This document shows positions 25,561 through 34,399 of a DNA stretch of 64,000 nt, piece by piece. This stretch comes from Dyadobacter crusticola DSM 16708. Its GTDB lineage: Bacteria > Bacteroidota > Bacteroidia > Cytophagales > Spirosomataceae. Location of the stretch: NCBI RefSeq assembly GCF_000701505.1, contig NZ_JNJB01000001.1, forward strand, positions 620,001 through 684,000, written 5' to 3'. A program made the position numbers and the translations under genes. The notes beneath the pieces were generated by a model. It made no database searches, was not told the DNA's origin, and saw only the letters and a program-made list of their open reading frames with translations. The stretch's first letter is position 1; each line of letters starts with the position of its first letter.

Positions 25561-25947
25561 TCAGATCACCGAAGTAATCCACCACACATTCCCGCAAGGA
25601 TCAGTTACACCACAGCTTCTTCCATAATCCTGATCTGCGGGTTCCATCATGCTCGTCGCACCCGATTCGAGCGCTTTTTGGTAGGTATCGTCCGCATTTT
25701 CAACATACACGAAAAGGTTGGCTGGCTGGGCAGGCCACTCCGCCCGACTATCGCAAAACATGATAGTACTCTCTCCTACCCTCACTTCGGCATGTTTGAT
25801 CAGACCAGGATCGTCCTCCTGAAAATGCGTTGAAGCAACTTCTCCATCGAAAACCCAGGTTACAAAATCTTTGAAGCGGGTTGCTTTGTCCAGCATTAAA
25901 TAGGGCATTACCGTCTGATGCCCGTTTGGAATTTTTACAGTGCTCAT
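25561..25947 (-). CDS. VOC family protein (PhnB/glyoxalase-like)
   Basis: 128 residues, one pair of beta-alpha-beta-beta-beta modules of the vicinal oxygen chelate fold. It begins with QTVMPYLMLDKATRFKDFV and ends with the typical DPCGNVWWI strand. Members include glyoxalase-like enzymes and antibiotic-binding proteins; this one resembles the PhnB group of unknown reaction. It is 67 bp downstream of an AraC regulator gene on the same strand and may be under its control. Confidence 0.82.
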   Translation of the reverse strand: MSTVKIPNGHQTVMPYLMLDKATRFKDFVTWVFDGEVASTHFQEDDPGLIKHAEVRVGESTIMFCDSRAEWPAQPANLFVYVENADDTYQKALESGATSMMEPADQDYGRSCGVTDPCGNVWWITSVI

Positions 25948-26014
25948 GATTTTTGGTTTATGTTTGAGGCAAAACTAGATCGGTACCAGTACAGAAAATT
26001 GGAAAAACACGACA

Positions 26015-26824
26015 TTAAACCTCGCGGTATTCTGTCGCTTCCGAATTTCCCGAGTAGTAGTTGCCCGGGTGTTCTCCGGAGAATGCTTTAAACTCGTGAA
26101 TAAAATGGGATTGATCGTAGTAACCAGCCTCGTAGGCGATCTCGGTCAATGATTTGCTCCTGTCACCGTAGGCATTCATCGCGGCGTGAAACCGGACAAT
26201 GCGTGAGAAAAGCTTGGGACTGAACCCGGCGAATGTTTTGAACTTACGTTCCAGTTGGCGGGTCGACAAACTGTTCTGCGCAGCGAGCTCGGACACGCTG
26301 GTAAGTCCGTTACTTTGAATCACCTGATTGATCATCGCGAATGCAGCTGGCTCGGGTTGTGCACTTTCGAGAAGGCAGCCACGCAGGAACCTGCATATGA
26401 TCGCAACCCTGGCCTGGTTGTTTTCCGCAAGCATCATCTGCTCTTCCAGCTCGCTTCCCATTTTACCCAGCAACGAATGCAAATCAGGCATTTCATTGAC
26501 CAGCTCACTGACGGGAATCGCAAACATAGCCGGCAATGCATACGGGAAAAGGTACACACCGAATATCCCGAAACTTTCACCAATGCGGAACCGGCGAAAC
26601 TGGGATGAAGGTCCGCTTAACCCGGACGTGAAAGAAAGTGCCGCCTCGCCCGATTGCGCTATTTCGTCAAACCTGCCCTGATAGTGAAAGATCAGCTCGG
26701 CACAGCCGTCGGCCATTATTTTATGAAAATAGGGCTTGCAGGCATTCACTTCGTGTTCCAGCACCCAAAAGCACCGGACATAGGCGGCGAGGTCGGGCGG
26801 GGGTAGAATGGTGTAGTACTGCAT
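26015..26824 (-). CDS. AraC family transcriptional regulator
   Basis: 269 residues. The N-terminal half (about 1-150) is a DUF6597-like sensor region, starting MQYYTILPPPDLAAYVRCFW. The C-terminal half is an AraC double helix-turn-helix (about 165-260) with SVSELAAQNSLSTRQLERKF and SLTEIAYEAGYYDQSHFI. It should bind DNA and activate or repress nearby genes; the VOC gene downstream is the natural first candidate. No ligand can be inferred. Confidence 0.88.
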   Translation of the reverse strand: MQYYTILPPPDLAAYVRCFWVLEHEVNACKPYFHKIMADGCAELIFHYQGRFDEIAQSGEAALSFTSGLSGPSSQFRRFRIGESFGIFGVYLFPYALPAMFAIPVSELVNEMPDLHSLLGKMGSELEEQMMLAENNQARVAIICRFLRGCLLESAQPEPAAFAMINQVIQSNGLTSVSELAAQNSLSTRQLERKFKTFAGFSPKLFSRIVRFHAAMNAYGDRSKSLTEIAYEAGYYDQSHFIHEFKAFSGEHPGNYYSGNSEATEYREV

Positions 26825-26904
26825 AAAAATTATATCCTCAATCTCATTAACCTACCAATTCTATATAGTAAAAAGAATATGATTATTAAATGAATCGAAA
26901 TTTA

Positions 26905-26912
26905 TATTTTTG
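26905..26912 (+). promoter_or_regulatory. Possible -7 promoter element before the cupin gene
   Basis: TATTTTTG fits TAnnTTTG in the 207-bp AT-rich gap between the AraC gene and the cupin gene. It is about 120 bp before the start codon, and no clear -33 element accompanies it. Nothing else was seen in this gap. Confidence 0.3.
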
Positions 26913-27031
26913 AATTCTCTTTAATACATTTGACCGGGCGTTAGATAAGGTAAAACTTATATGCATGCCGCTGAAAACGTTGAGTTTACAGTATTATAGT
27001 CTAATTGATTACCTATTTACTCAGTTTCTGT

Positions 27032-27883
27032 ATGAAATTAGTGCCAATAGAAAAGCGTAGTGGGTTGACGCGCGAGGAATTTATCGAAAATTACCTGAAA
27101 CCAAGTAAGCCGGTGGTTTTTACGGATTTGGCAAAAGACTGGCCGGCGATTCAAAAATGGACATTTGAGTGGCTGAGGGAAAACCACGGCAACCTGGATG
27201 TTCCTTTGGTTGACAACCATCTCCACGACGCAGATAAATATTTTCAGATCGCGAAAACAATGAAGTTTGGCGAATATCTCTCGTTGATCGAGAAAGGACC
27301 AACTGACCTTCGCATCTTCCTTTTTGATATTTTCAAGAAAATCCCTGAGCTCGCAAACGACATTCGTTTTCCGACGATCATGGACGGATTTTTAAAGTCT
27401 TACAAGTTTGTATTCTTCGGAGGTGAGGGATCGATTACCAGCCTGCATTACGATATGGATTGCTCCAATGTATTCCTGACGCAATTCCAGACACGCAAGC
27501 AGCTGATCCTGTTTTCTCCGGAAGAGAGCCGCAGACTATACCACCACCCCTTTACGGTAATGAGCAAAGTGGATCCGCTTAATCCGGACTATGAGCGTTT
27601 TCCTGCATTAAAAGGTGCAGTGGGCCACGAAACTACATTGTACCACGGAGAAACGATTTTTATTCCTTCATTGTGGTGGCACTATATCCGCTATATCGAC
27701 GGAGGTTTCAGTCTTGCATTGAGAGCCAATAACTCCATTTTTACAGCTGTAAAAGGCGGTATGAACCTGGTACGTCACACGTTTGTAGACAAAAGCATGA
27801 CCAAGCTGCTGGGCCTTGAATGGCAGCATTGGAAAGAGAAAAAGGCAGTTGAAAACGCTGAAAGTGTTCTAAGACAAGCATAA
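27032..27883 (+). CDS. Cupin-like (JmjC-type) 2-oxoglutarate/Fe(II) dioxygenase-like protein
   Basis: 283 residues from the ATG at 27032 (MKLVPIEKRSG). The fold is Cupin_8/JmjC: the metal ligands His139 and Asp141 (SLHYDMD) and the distal His217 (SLWWHYIRY) are all present, and the Lys/Arg-rich strand between them (TRKQLILFSP) suits 2-oxoglutarate binding. Relatives hydroxylate proteins or small molecules; FIH and JMJD5 in eukaryotes share the layout. The bacterial substrate is unknown. The protein is cytoplasmic and the gene lies 76 bp upstream of uvrB on the same strand. Confidence 0.82.
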   Translation: MKLVPIEKRSGLTREEFIENYLKPSKPVVFTDLAKDWPAIQKWTFEWLRENHGNLDVPLVDNHLHDADKYFQIAKTMKFGEYLSLIEKGPTDLRIFLFDIFKKIPELANDIRFPTIMDGFLKSYKFVFFGGEGSITSLHYDMDCSNVFLTQFQTRKQLILFSPEESRRLYHHPFTVMSKVDPLNPDYERFPALKGAVGHETTLYHGETIFIPSLWWHYIRYIDGGFSLALRANNSIFTAVKGGMNLVRHTFVDKSMTKLLGLEWQHWKEKKAVENAESVLRQA

Positions 27884-27916
27884 GGCAGTTCCGGACGCAT
27901 TTCAAAGAAACTAATC

Positions 27917-27924
27917 TATCTTTG
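27917..27924 (+). promoter_or_regulatory. -7 promoter element for uvrB
   Basis: TATCTTTG fits TAnnTTTG exactly, 35 bp before the uvrB ATG at 27960. It indicates that uvrB has its own promoter in addition to any readthrough from the cupin gene. Confidence 0.45.
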
Positions 27925-27959
27925 AAATGCGTTATTTCCGGTACGGCCTAATATGCGTT

Positions 27960-29978
27960 ATGAACTTCGAACTCACTTCCCAATACCAACCTACGGGCGA
28001 TCAGCCCGACGCAATCGAACAACTTGTTCAGGGAATACAAGCTGGCGAACCAGCACAAACACTACTAGGGGTGACCGGGTCGGGCAAGACCTTTACAGTT
28101 GCCAATGTAGTCGCCCGCGTCAACAAACCCACCCTGGTGCTCAGCCACAACAAAACCCTGGCAGCACAGCTTTACGGCGAATTCAAGCAATTTTTTCCAA
28201 ATAATGCAGTCGAGTACTTTATCAGTTATTACGACTACTACCAGCCGGAAGCATTTATATCCACGACCAATACGTATATAGAAAAAGACCTGATGATCAA
28301 TCAGGAAATCGAAAAGCTGCGGCTCCATACGGTTTCTTCACTGATGAGCGGGAGACGCGACGTCATTGTAGTGGCATCGGTTTCCTGCATTTACGGTGCA
28401 GGTAACCCGCACGAATACAAAAAGAGTATCGTAAGTGCCAAGCTCGGCGATATTGTGAGCAGGAATCAGTTTTTGTTCAGGCTGGTGGAAATCCTCTACA
28501 GCCGGACGGAGCTGGAATTTAACCGCGGTAATTTCCGGGTGAAGGGAGATACCGTCGATGTTTTTCCAGGTTACGCTGATTTTGCTTACCGTTTCATTTT
28601 TTTTGGGGATGAAATCGAGGAGATCCAGCGCATTGAGCCGGAAACGGGAAAGAAGATTTCGTCAGAAAAAGCTGTGGCGATATTTCCGGCTAACCTGTTT
28701 GTAACTGGTCGCGATGTACTGACTCAGTCCATTTCAGAAATACAGAATGACTTAGTGCAGCAAATCCAGTTTTTCACCAAAGAAGGAAGACTGGCAGAAG
28801 CGGAACGCGTGAAGGAACGTACCGAATTCGACATGGAAATGATGCGCGAGCTCGGCTACTGCTCCGGTATTGAAAACTACTCGCGTTACTTCGACAGGCG
28901 ATTGCCTGGTCAGCGGCCATTCTGCTTGCTGGATTACTTCCCTGACGATTTCCTGATGGTTGTGGACGAGAGCCACGTAACCATGCCGCAAATCCGCGCT
29001 ATGTGGGGTGGTGACCGTTCGCGGAAAGAAGCTTTGGTGGAATACGGTTTCCGGCTCCCCTCTGCACTGGACAACCGGCCGCTTACATTCCAGGAATTTG
29101 AGGATATGACGCCGCAAACCATTTTCGTGAGCGCTACTCCGGCGGATTACGAGTTGAGGAAATCAGAAGGAGTTGTTGTTGAGCAAATTATCCGTCCAAC
29201 CGGCTTGCTTGATCCGCAAATTGAGGTCAGGCCAAGTTTGAACCAGATCGACAATCTGCTGGAAGAAATTACAGAGCGGATCAAGATGGGCGATCGCATT
29301 CTGGTCACCACGCTTACCAAAAGAATGGCGGAGGAATTGAGCAAATATCTCGACCGGGTGGGTATCAAATGCCGGTACATCCATTCAGAAGTAAAGGCGC
29401 TGGACCGTGTTGAAATATTAAGAGAACTGCGGTTAGGTGTTTTTGACGTGCTGGTGGGAGTTAACCTCCTGCGCGAAGGTCTGGATTTGCCGGAAGTATC
29501 ATTGGTGGCGATCATGGATGCAGATAAGGAGGGATTCTTGCGAGATACCCGCTCGATGATCCAGACGATTGGCCGTGCTGCGCGTAACGACCGTGGGAAG
29601 GTAATTATGTATGCGGATGTAATGACAGGCTCCATGCAACTTGCGATTGACGAAACGAATCGTCGCCGCAGCATTCAGATGGAGTATAATATTGAAAATG
29701 GCATTGTTCCGAAAACAATCCTCAAATCGAAGGCAGCGATCATGGAGCAAACTTCCGTAGCTGACTCTAAAGTGCGGAAGGCGTATGTAGAGCCGCAGGA
29801 AATCAGGATCGCCGCTGACCCGGTTGTGCAGTATATGGGTAAAAACGATTTGCAAAAGCTCATCGCAGAGACCCAGCGAAAAATGGAAGCCGCAGCCAAA
29901 GACATGGACTTCCTGGAAGCTGCCAGGCTGCGCGATGAGTTATTACAGCTCAAAGAAAAGGCTAAGGAAGAGAAATAA
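27960..29978 (+). CDS. uvrB: Excinuclease ABC subunit UvrB
   Basis: 672 residues from the ATG at 27960 (MNFELTSQYQPTGDQ), the normal length. The Walker A loop GVTGSGKT is at 37-44, the damage-verifying beta-hairpin follows the YYDYYQPEA segment, and motifs V/VI are visible (VGVNLLREGLDLPE, QTIGRAARN). The C-terminal UVR motif (FLEAARLRDEL) binds UvrC. UvrB receives damaged DNA from UvrA and directs incision by UvrC in nucleotide excision repair. The gene is single, with its own -7 element, and ends 13 bp from the convergent nucleotidase gene. uvrA and uvrC are not in the window. Confidence 0.97.
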   Translation: MNFELTSQYQPTGDQPDAIEQLVQGIQAGEPAQTLLGVTGSGKTFTVANVVARVNKPTLVLSHNKTLAAQLYGEFKQFFPNNAVEYFISYYDYYQPEAFISTTNTYIEKDLMINQEIEKLRLHTVSSLMSGRRDVIVVASVSCIYGAGNPHEYKKSIVSAKLGDIVSRNQFLFRLVEILYSRTELEFNRGNFRVKGDTVDVFPGYADFAYRFIFFGDEIEEIQRIEPETGKKISSEKAVAIFPANLFVTGRDVLTQSISEIQNDLVQQIQFFTKEGRLAEAERVKERTEFDMEMMRELGYCSGIENYSRYFDRRLPGQRPFCLLDYFPDDFLMVVDESHVTMPQIRAMWGGDRSRKEALVEYGFRLPSALDNRPLTFQEFEDMTPQTIFVSATPADYELRKSEGVVVEQIIRPTGLLDPQIEVRPSLNQIDNLLEEITERIKMGDRILVTTLTKRMAEELSKYLDRVGIKCRYIHSEVKALDRVEILRELRLGVFDVLVGVNLLREGLDLPEVSLVAIMDADKEGFLRDTRSMIQTIGRAARNDRGKVIMYADVMTGSMQLAIDETNRRRSIQMEYNIENGIVPKTILKSKAAIMEQTSVADSKVRKAYVEPQEIRIAADPVVQYMGKNDLQKLIAETQRKMEAAAKDMDFLEAARLRDELLQLKEKAKEEK

Positions 29979-29991
29979 GAGATTGCTGAAA

Positions 29992-30531
29992 CTATTTGGC
30001 AATCTCTGCTTCAAACAGCTCTAAAACCTCTGCCCAACTGTTTACGCGGCGGTATTTATCGATACCTGCATTGTGCGACGCAGAGAAAAGGATCGGCGTT
30101 CCTTTACAGTAGTCGAGGTTTTTCAAATGATCGTCGATCAGGTAGTCGGTATTGATCACGCTTTTATCCCCGCAGAAAACGATATTCCTCCAATGAATGG
30201 ATGGGAAATGCTGACCCAGCCAGTCGTGTTTTTCAAGCAGTGAATTCGGGAACTCCATTGCGGCAGATACAATGTAAATCTCGAAGTGCTCCTGTAATTT
30301 CAGGATAGCTTCCTGCGCGCCGGCTATTACTGGCGCATTGCGGAAAAAGCCGGGCTTGTACAGCAGGCTACGCGCGGCCAGTGGGTCGGGAAATGCCTGA
30401 TCTTCGGGGATACCGAGCATGGCTTCCCGGCTTACTCTTATTCCAAATGCTTCTTCGTAAGCTTCAATCCAATTAACTTCAATGTCAACGAGGACATTGT
30501 CCATATCTACTGCAATCGATTTCCTGTTCAT
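29992..30531 (-). CDS. 5'(3')-deoxyribonucleotidase-like HAD phosphatase (NT5C type)
   Basis: 179 residues from the ATG at 30531 (MNRKSIAVDMDNVLVD). HAD motif I is VDMDNVLVD with the nucleophile Asp9 and acid/base Asp11; motif II Ser is in YIVSAAM; motif IV is YLIDDHLKN. This matches the 5'-nucleotidase C family, which removes phosphate from deoxyribonucleoside monophosphates in the cytoplasm. The gene stands alone, convergent with uvrB. Confidence 0.85.
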   Translation of the reverse strand: MNRKSIAVDMDNVLVDIEVNWIEAYEEAFGIRVSREAMLGIPEDQAFPDPLAARSLLYKPGFFRNAPVIAGAQEAILKLQEHFEIYIVSAAMEFPNSLLEKHDWLGQHFPSIHWRNIVFCGDKSVINTDYLIDDHLKNLDYCKGTPILFSASHNAGIDKYRRVNSWAEVLELFEAEIAK

Positions 30532-30613
30532 TTTTAAGCTATGTTTCTTGTCCAAAAGTACATAAGGAGCAGGGATACTATTCAACATTTATGCAAATTC
30601 AACTAAAAACATG

Positions 30614-30649
30614 AACACCCGGAATGCGGCAGCGCAGGGTCCGGGTGTT
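30614..30649 (-). terminator. Intrinsic terminator after the 52-residue reading frame
   Basis: AACACCCGGA and its exact complement TCCGGGTGTT form a 10-bp stem with a 16-nt loop. On the minus strand it is followed by CATGTTTTTAG. It would end the transcript coming from the SDR gene at 31323-32102. Confidence 0.65.
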
Positions 30650-30665
30650 ACAAATGTGCTTTTAG

Positions 30666-30824
30666 TCAATCGATATCATCAGGCAGTATCTGCTCCGTTT
30701 TAAAGCCCGTATCGTCCATCGTTTTTGTTTCCTGATTGATCGCATTGGCAAAGCCGAGCATATAAGCCATAGCCAGTCGGCGCAACCATTTTCTTGCGCT
30801 GCTAAGAAGTTTTCCTGCATTCAT
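30666..30824 (-). CDS. Small protein of 52 residues, unknown
   Basis: ATG at 30824 opens a frame to TGA at 30666-30668. The product begins MNAGKLLSSARKWLRRLAMAY, an amphipathic basic helix, continues with a short hydrophobic part (MLGFANAI) and ends acidic (LPDDID). I know no domain for it. It is the last frame before a terminator and follows two same-strand genes, which supports a real gene. Confidence 0.45.
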   Translation of the reverse strand: MNAGKLLSSARKWLRRLAMAYMLGFANAINQETKTMDDTGFKTEQILPDDID

Positions 30825-30933
30825 TTTCCAGATTTTTGAAATGGCTATTGGCCGTTCTCAGGTCGAGAACGGCATAAATATTCAGGCGCTGGCAAGTGTG
30901 CCGCGCATTTGTAATCAGAACAATGCAGATTGT

Positions 30934-31323
30934 TCAGGATCTGGGAAAAACAGCAGGAGTTGTATTAGAAACGCAGTTGTGAGGCTGCAAATTGATCAGG
31001 CGGAGTTTGTAGGAGAAGGAGAAAAAGGTAATGCCTAGCTGATGGTATCGCGTCTTTATTGATCTTGCAAAATGAGAAAGGAGAACTAAGCTAAACTTCT
31101 TTAAACCAAAGTACTCAGGAATAGTAACGTCGGTCGCCGAGTGGAAAAGGGCAATCGCTTTGCCAGCAGTTAGCCTGGATTCCGCTGTATATACCTGCTC
31201 TGTCTGGCAAGTGCTGCTGCTTGCTGCGTCTCGGAAAAGCGAGCTTCCGGTAGATAAAACGACCAGAAACAGCCACTTCAATATGGTGGGACGTGCAGGT
31301 AATATGTTGTGCAGCTTATTCAT
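30934..31323 (-). CDS. Hypothetical exported protein, overlapping the SDR stop
   Basis: 129 residues. Its ATG overlaps the stop codon of the upstream SDR gene as TAATG, the classic layout of translational coupling. The N-terminus has a basic start and a hydrophobic run (ILKWLFLVVLSTGSSLF, about 14-30) that could be a signal peptide or anchor. The rest has no recognised domain, is basic in its second half and contains two Cys. Composition is less regular than in neighbouring genes, so it could be a chance frame, but the overlap and the downstream terminator argue for expression. Confidence 0.45.
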   Translation of the reverse strand: MNKLHNILPARPTILKWLFLVVLSTGSSLFRDAASSSTCQTEQVYTAESRLTAGKAIALFHSATDVTIPEYFGLKKFSLVLLSHFARSIKTRYHQLGITFFSFSYKLRLINLQPHNCVSNTTPAVFPRS

Positions 31324-32102
31324 TATCTGGGTCCCATTCTGACAGCCCCGTCGAGACGGATCACTTCACCATTAAGCATTGGATTTTCAACAATGGATTT
31401 CGCGAGCAAAGCGTATTCTGCTGGTCTACCCAGTCGCGAAGGAAATGGAATTTGTTGACCCAGCGAAAGTCTGGCTTCTTCCGGCAGCCCCAGCATCAAA
31501 GGTGTCTCAAAAAGGCCCGGAGCAATTACCATCACGCGGATCCCTGACCTAGCAAGGTCGCGCGCGACGGGCAAAGTCATGCTTACGATTCCGCCTTTAC
31601 TTGCCGCATAAGCAACCTGGCCCATTTGTCCGTCGTAAGCTGCGATAGAAGCGGTGTTGATTATGACGCCGCGCTCACCTTCTTCATCAGGCACATTACG
31701 CTCCATGGCAAATGCTGCCAGGCGCATTACATTAAAGGTACCGATGAGATTGGTACGGATTGTTTTTTCAAAAATTTCCAGAGAATGCGGCCCGTAAACT
31801 CCCTCGGCTTTGCCAACGATTTTCCGGGCAGGCGCGACACCGGCACAGTTGATGACGATTTGGATCCGTCCAAATACTTCAAGCGACAAATCGATTGCCG
31901 TCTGCACTTCGCTCTCGCTCGAAACATCTGCTTTTACAAACCTAACCTGAGCTGGAAAGGTGGATTCCAATGTTCGTCCGGCAGCTTCGTTGAGATCCAA
32001 GATTACCACATTCGCACCCGCCTGTACAAATAGCCGGACAGTCGCTTCTCCTAAACCGGAAGCGCCGCCCGTGATCAATACTGTCGCGTTTTTGAGTTGC
32101 AT
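31323..32102 (-). CDS. 3-hydroxyacyl-CoA dehydrogenase type II-like SDR
   Basis: 259 residues of the HSD17B10 branch of SDR enzymes. It has TGGASGLG (11-18), [16 protein letters not shown] with the catalytic Ser, and YAASKGG with Tyr and Lys. The insertion [21 protein letters not shown] is typical of this branch, which oxidises 3-hydroxyacyl-CoA with NAD, often in fatty acid or branched-chain amino acid breakdown. It is the first gene of a small minus-strand unit with two short unknown proteins downstream. No other beta-oxidation gene is adjacent. Confidence 0.85.
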   Translation of the reverse strand: MQLKNATVLITGGASGLGEATVRLFVQAGANVVILDLNEAAGRTLESTFPAQVRFVKADVSSESEVQTAIDLSLEVFGRIQIVINCAGVAPARKIVGKAEGVYGPHSLEIFEKTIRTNLIGTFNVMRLAAFAMERNVPDEEGERGVIINTASIAAYDGQMGQVAYAASKGGIVSMTLPVARDLARSGIRVMVIAPGLFETPLMLGLPEEARLSLGQQIPFPSRLGRPAEYALLAKSIVENPMLNGEVIRLDGAVRMGPR

Positions 32103-32195
32103 TCGTATCCTATTTAGTCCTTGTAACTGCTTTTATTCACCAGAGTACCCGCTATCAAGCGTTACGAATCTAGTGATTTACAATTACAATTTATC

Positions 32196-32232
32196 AAAAA
32201 ACAGAGGGCAACTCCGATGTGGAATTGCCCTC
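32196..32232 (-). terminator. Intrinsic terminator after the tail-specific protease gene
   Basis: GAGGGCAA and TTGCCCTC form an 8-bp stem, with further weak pairing in the 13-nt interior. On the minus strand it is followed by TGTTTTTTG. It lies 30 bp downstream of the protease stop codon. Confidence 0.85.
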
Positions 32233-32261
32233 GCCTCATTTTTATTAAAACTCTAAACTTT

Positions 32262-34385
32262 TTACTTCTTTTTAGCTCCCGCCAGACTTGGTTCCTTCGA
32301 AATCACGATGAGATCAGCCAGCATCCGACCAGTTTCAGTCAGGTAAATATCCTTCTTCTTTTTAGCCTCTTTCGGCGCTTCCACTGCTTTCGGATCTTCT
32401 TCTTCATCTCCGTCAGTCGTGTCTTCTCCCAGTTGTTTCATAGCCGCTCTTTTTTTCTCGGCTTCATCTCTTTCAAGCTTCCGCTTCGATTCCTGCAATG
32501 AAACAACCTTGTTTTCACGGGCTTCCTTGAACTCCTGCAGAGTCTTTGCAAGCGTCTTCAGTTCGTCGTCCGTTTTCAACCGCTGCTTGTACTTATCGCG
32601 CAATTGCTCGATCATATTCGGATTCACGCTATTAGTAAGTTCGTATTTCGAAGATGGAATCTGGTCCCACGGCAATGCACTTGGCTGAGAACCTTCACCA
32701 TATTCATTTTCTTTAAATGCAGTTGGCAATTCCAGATCAGGCATTACGCCTTTCAGCTGCGTGCTGCTTCCATTGATGCGGTAAAACTTGGCTACCGTTA
32801 ATTTCACTTGACCGAGTTGATCAGCTTCCTTAGGTACCCATTGATTCAAATCGATCAATGTCTGCACAGTTCCTTTACCGTAAGTCTGCTCGCCAACGAT
32901 AATTCCGCGTTTGTAATCCTGGATTGCTGCGGCAAAAATTTCGGAAGCAGAAGCGCTAAACCTGTTTACCATTACGGCCATCGGACCGTCGTAAGCGATT
33001 GCAGGATCATTATCAGATTGTACCTCAATTTCACCCTGACCCTCTTTCACCTGAACTACGGGACCTCTGTTGATAAACAATCCGGTAAGTGAAACAGCTT
33101 CTGTCAGCGATCCTCCACCATTGTTACGTAAATCGATCACAATTCCGTCCACATTAGAGGCCTGCAATTCGGTGATCAGCTTTTGCACGTCACGAGTAGT
33201 GCTTGAAAATTCTTTCTCTCTGTGCTGAGCCCCTTCAAAGTCGCGATAGAACAATGGAATATCGATTACACCAATCTTGAAAGTCTTGTTTGCATTGTTG
33301 ATCGAAACGATCTCGCTCTTCGCACGTTGTTCTTCCAGTTTGATTTTCTCACGAACGAGACGGTACTCTTTCGGAGGAGTTCCCGGAAGCGCATCTGCGG
33401 AGATTACCTGCAGACGAACCACAGTAGATTTCGGGCCTTTGATCAGCTTCACAGCGTCATCAACGAACCAGCCAATGATATCCACCATTTTACCTTCATC
33501 TCCTTGCGCTACCGCTACTATCTTATCCTCTTTCTTGAGTTGCTTTCCTTTGAATGCAGGTCCGCCGGGAATTACGTCCTTGATCTTAATGTAATTATCT
33601 TCCTCGCCCAGCAATGCACCGATCCCTTCCAGTGACTGGCTCATTTCCTGCTTGAAACGATCGGCAGAAGTTGGTGCCATGTAGCTCGTATGCGGGTCCA
33701 TTGATTCTGCATATGCATTCATAAACATCTGGAATACCTGCTCGGTACGAATACGACCCAATGCACGATCACGGTTTTTATAGCGGTCACGCAACGTAGT
33801 AATTACTGCTGTATCCGCTTTTCCTGAAAGTTTGAGATCAAGTGCCTCGCTTTTCAGGTACTTTCTCCATGTATCATTCAGCTCGTTGGTATTCTTTGCC
33901 CAGACTGCTTTTTCGCGGTCTGTATCCATTGATTCGTCTGCCGTGAAATCAAATGGCTTCGTTTCTCCCAGCAGCTTTTGAATATAGTCGCTTCTCTCTT
34001 TGTACCGTTTTCTGAAAACGTTATAAATCTGAAAAGGAACGTCCAACTCCCTCTTTTGCAGATAATCGTCAAAAGAATGTTTGTACTGATCAAATTGCTT
34101 GATATCCTCGGCCAGATAGTACAGCTTTCCGTGGTCTATCCCGTCAATGTACTTGTCGAAAATCGCTTCGGACAAGGAATCGTTCAGCTTGGTTTTTCTA
34201 TAATGATAACTTGACAAAATACGTGTAGTCAACTCCTCCGCTTTGTATTGAGCAGGGATTGGCTTGATGTCATCTTCCAAAGATGACGTTCCAACAGCAG
34301 GTACTGTTGCCGTATGATCCTGAACAGGGCCCCGCTGCCACCCGAGCAACACAACCGGAATAAGAGTGATTAAGTACTTTCTCAT
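32262..34385 (-). CDS. prc: Tail-specific carboxy-terminal processing protease (S41A)
   Basis: 707 residues. A hydrophobic N-terminus (about 1-16) exports the protein to the periplasm. In order there is an N-terminal helical domain (about 40-220), a PDZ domain (about 240-330), the S41 core, and a C-terminal DUF3340-like helical domain rich in Lys/Glu (about 590-690). The catalytic Ser is in NRFSASASEIFAAA and the Lys in YGKGTVQT. The family cuts periplasmic proteins from non-polar C-termini and trims lipoproteins or cell-wall hydrolases. It is followed by a terminator and preceded by the FKBP isomerase gene by 14 bp, so the two form an envelope-protein quality operon. Confidence 0.92.
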   Translation of the reverse strand: MRKYLITLIPVVLLGWQRGPVQDHTATVPAVGTSSLEDDIKPIPAQYKAEELTTRILSSYHYRKTKLNDSLSEAIFDKYIDGIDHGKLYYLAEDIKQFDQYKHSFDDYLQKRELDVPFQIYNVFRKRYKERSDYIQKLLGETKPFDFTADESMDTDREKAVWAKNTNELNDTWRKYLKSEALDLKLSGKADTAVITTLRDRYKNRDRALGRIRTEQVFQMFMNAYAESMDPHTSYMAPTSADRFKQEMSQSLEGIGALLGEEDNYIKIKDVIPGGPAFKGKQLKKEDKIVAVAQGDEGKMVDIIGWFVDDAVKLIKGPKSTVVRLQVISADALPGTPPKEYRLVREKIKLEEQRAKSEIVSINNANKTFKIGVIDIPLFYRDFEGAQHREKEFSSTTRDVQKLITELQASNVDGIVIDLRNNGGGSLTEAVSLTGLFINRGPVVQVKEGQGEIEVQSDNDPAIAYDGPMAVMVNRFSASASEIFAAAIQDYKRGIIVGEQTYGKGTVQTLIDLNQWVPKEADQLGQVKLTVAKFYRINGSSTQLKGVMPDLELPTAFKENEYGEGSQPSALPWDQIPSSKYELTNSVNPNMIEQLRDKYKQRLKTDDELKTLAKTLQEFKEARENKVVSLQESKRKLERDEAEKKRAAMKQLGEDTTDGDEEEDPKAVEAPKEAKKKKDIYLTETGRMLADLIVISKEPSLAGAKKK

Positions 34386-34399
34386 CTTCGCACGTTTTC

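Noticed and set aside
27005..27031. Upstream TTG start for the cupin-like gene
   Set aside because: It adds nine hydrophobic residues without conservation; the ATG at 27032 starts at the family's normal N-terminus.
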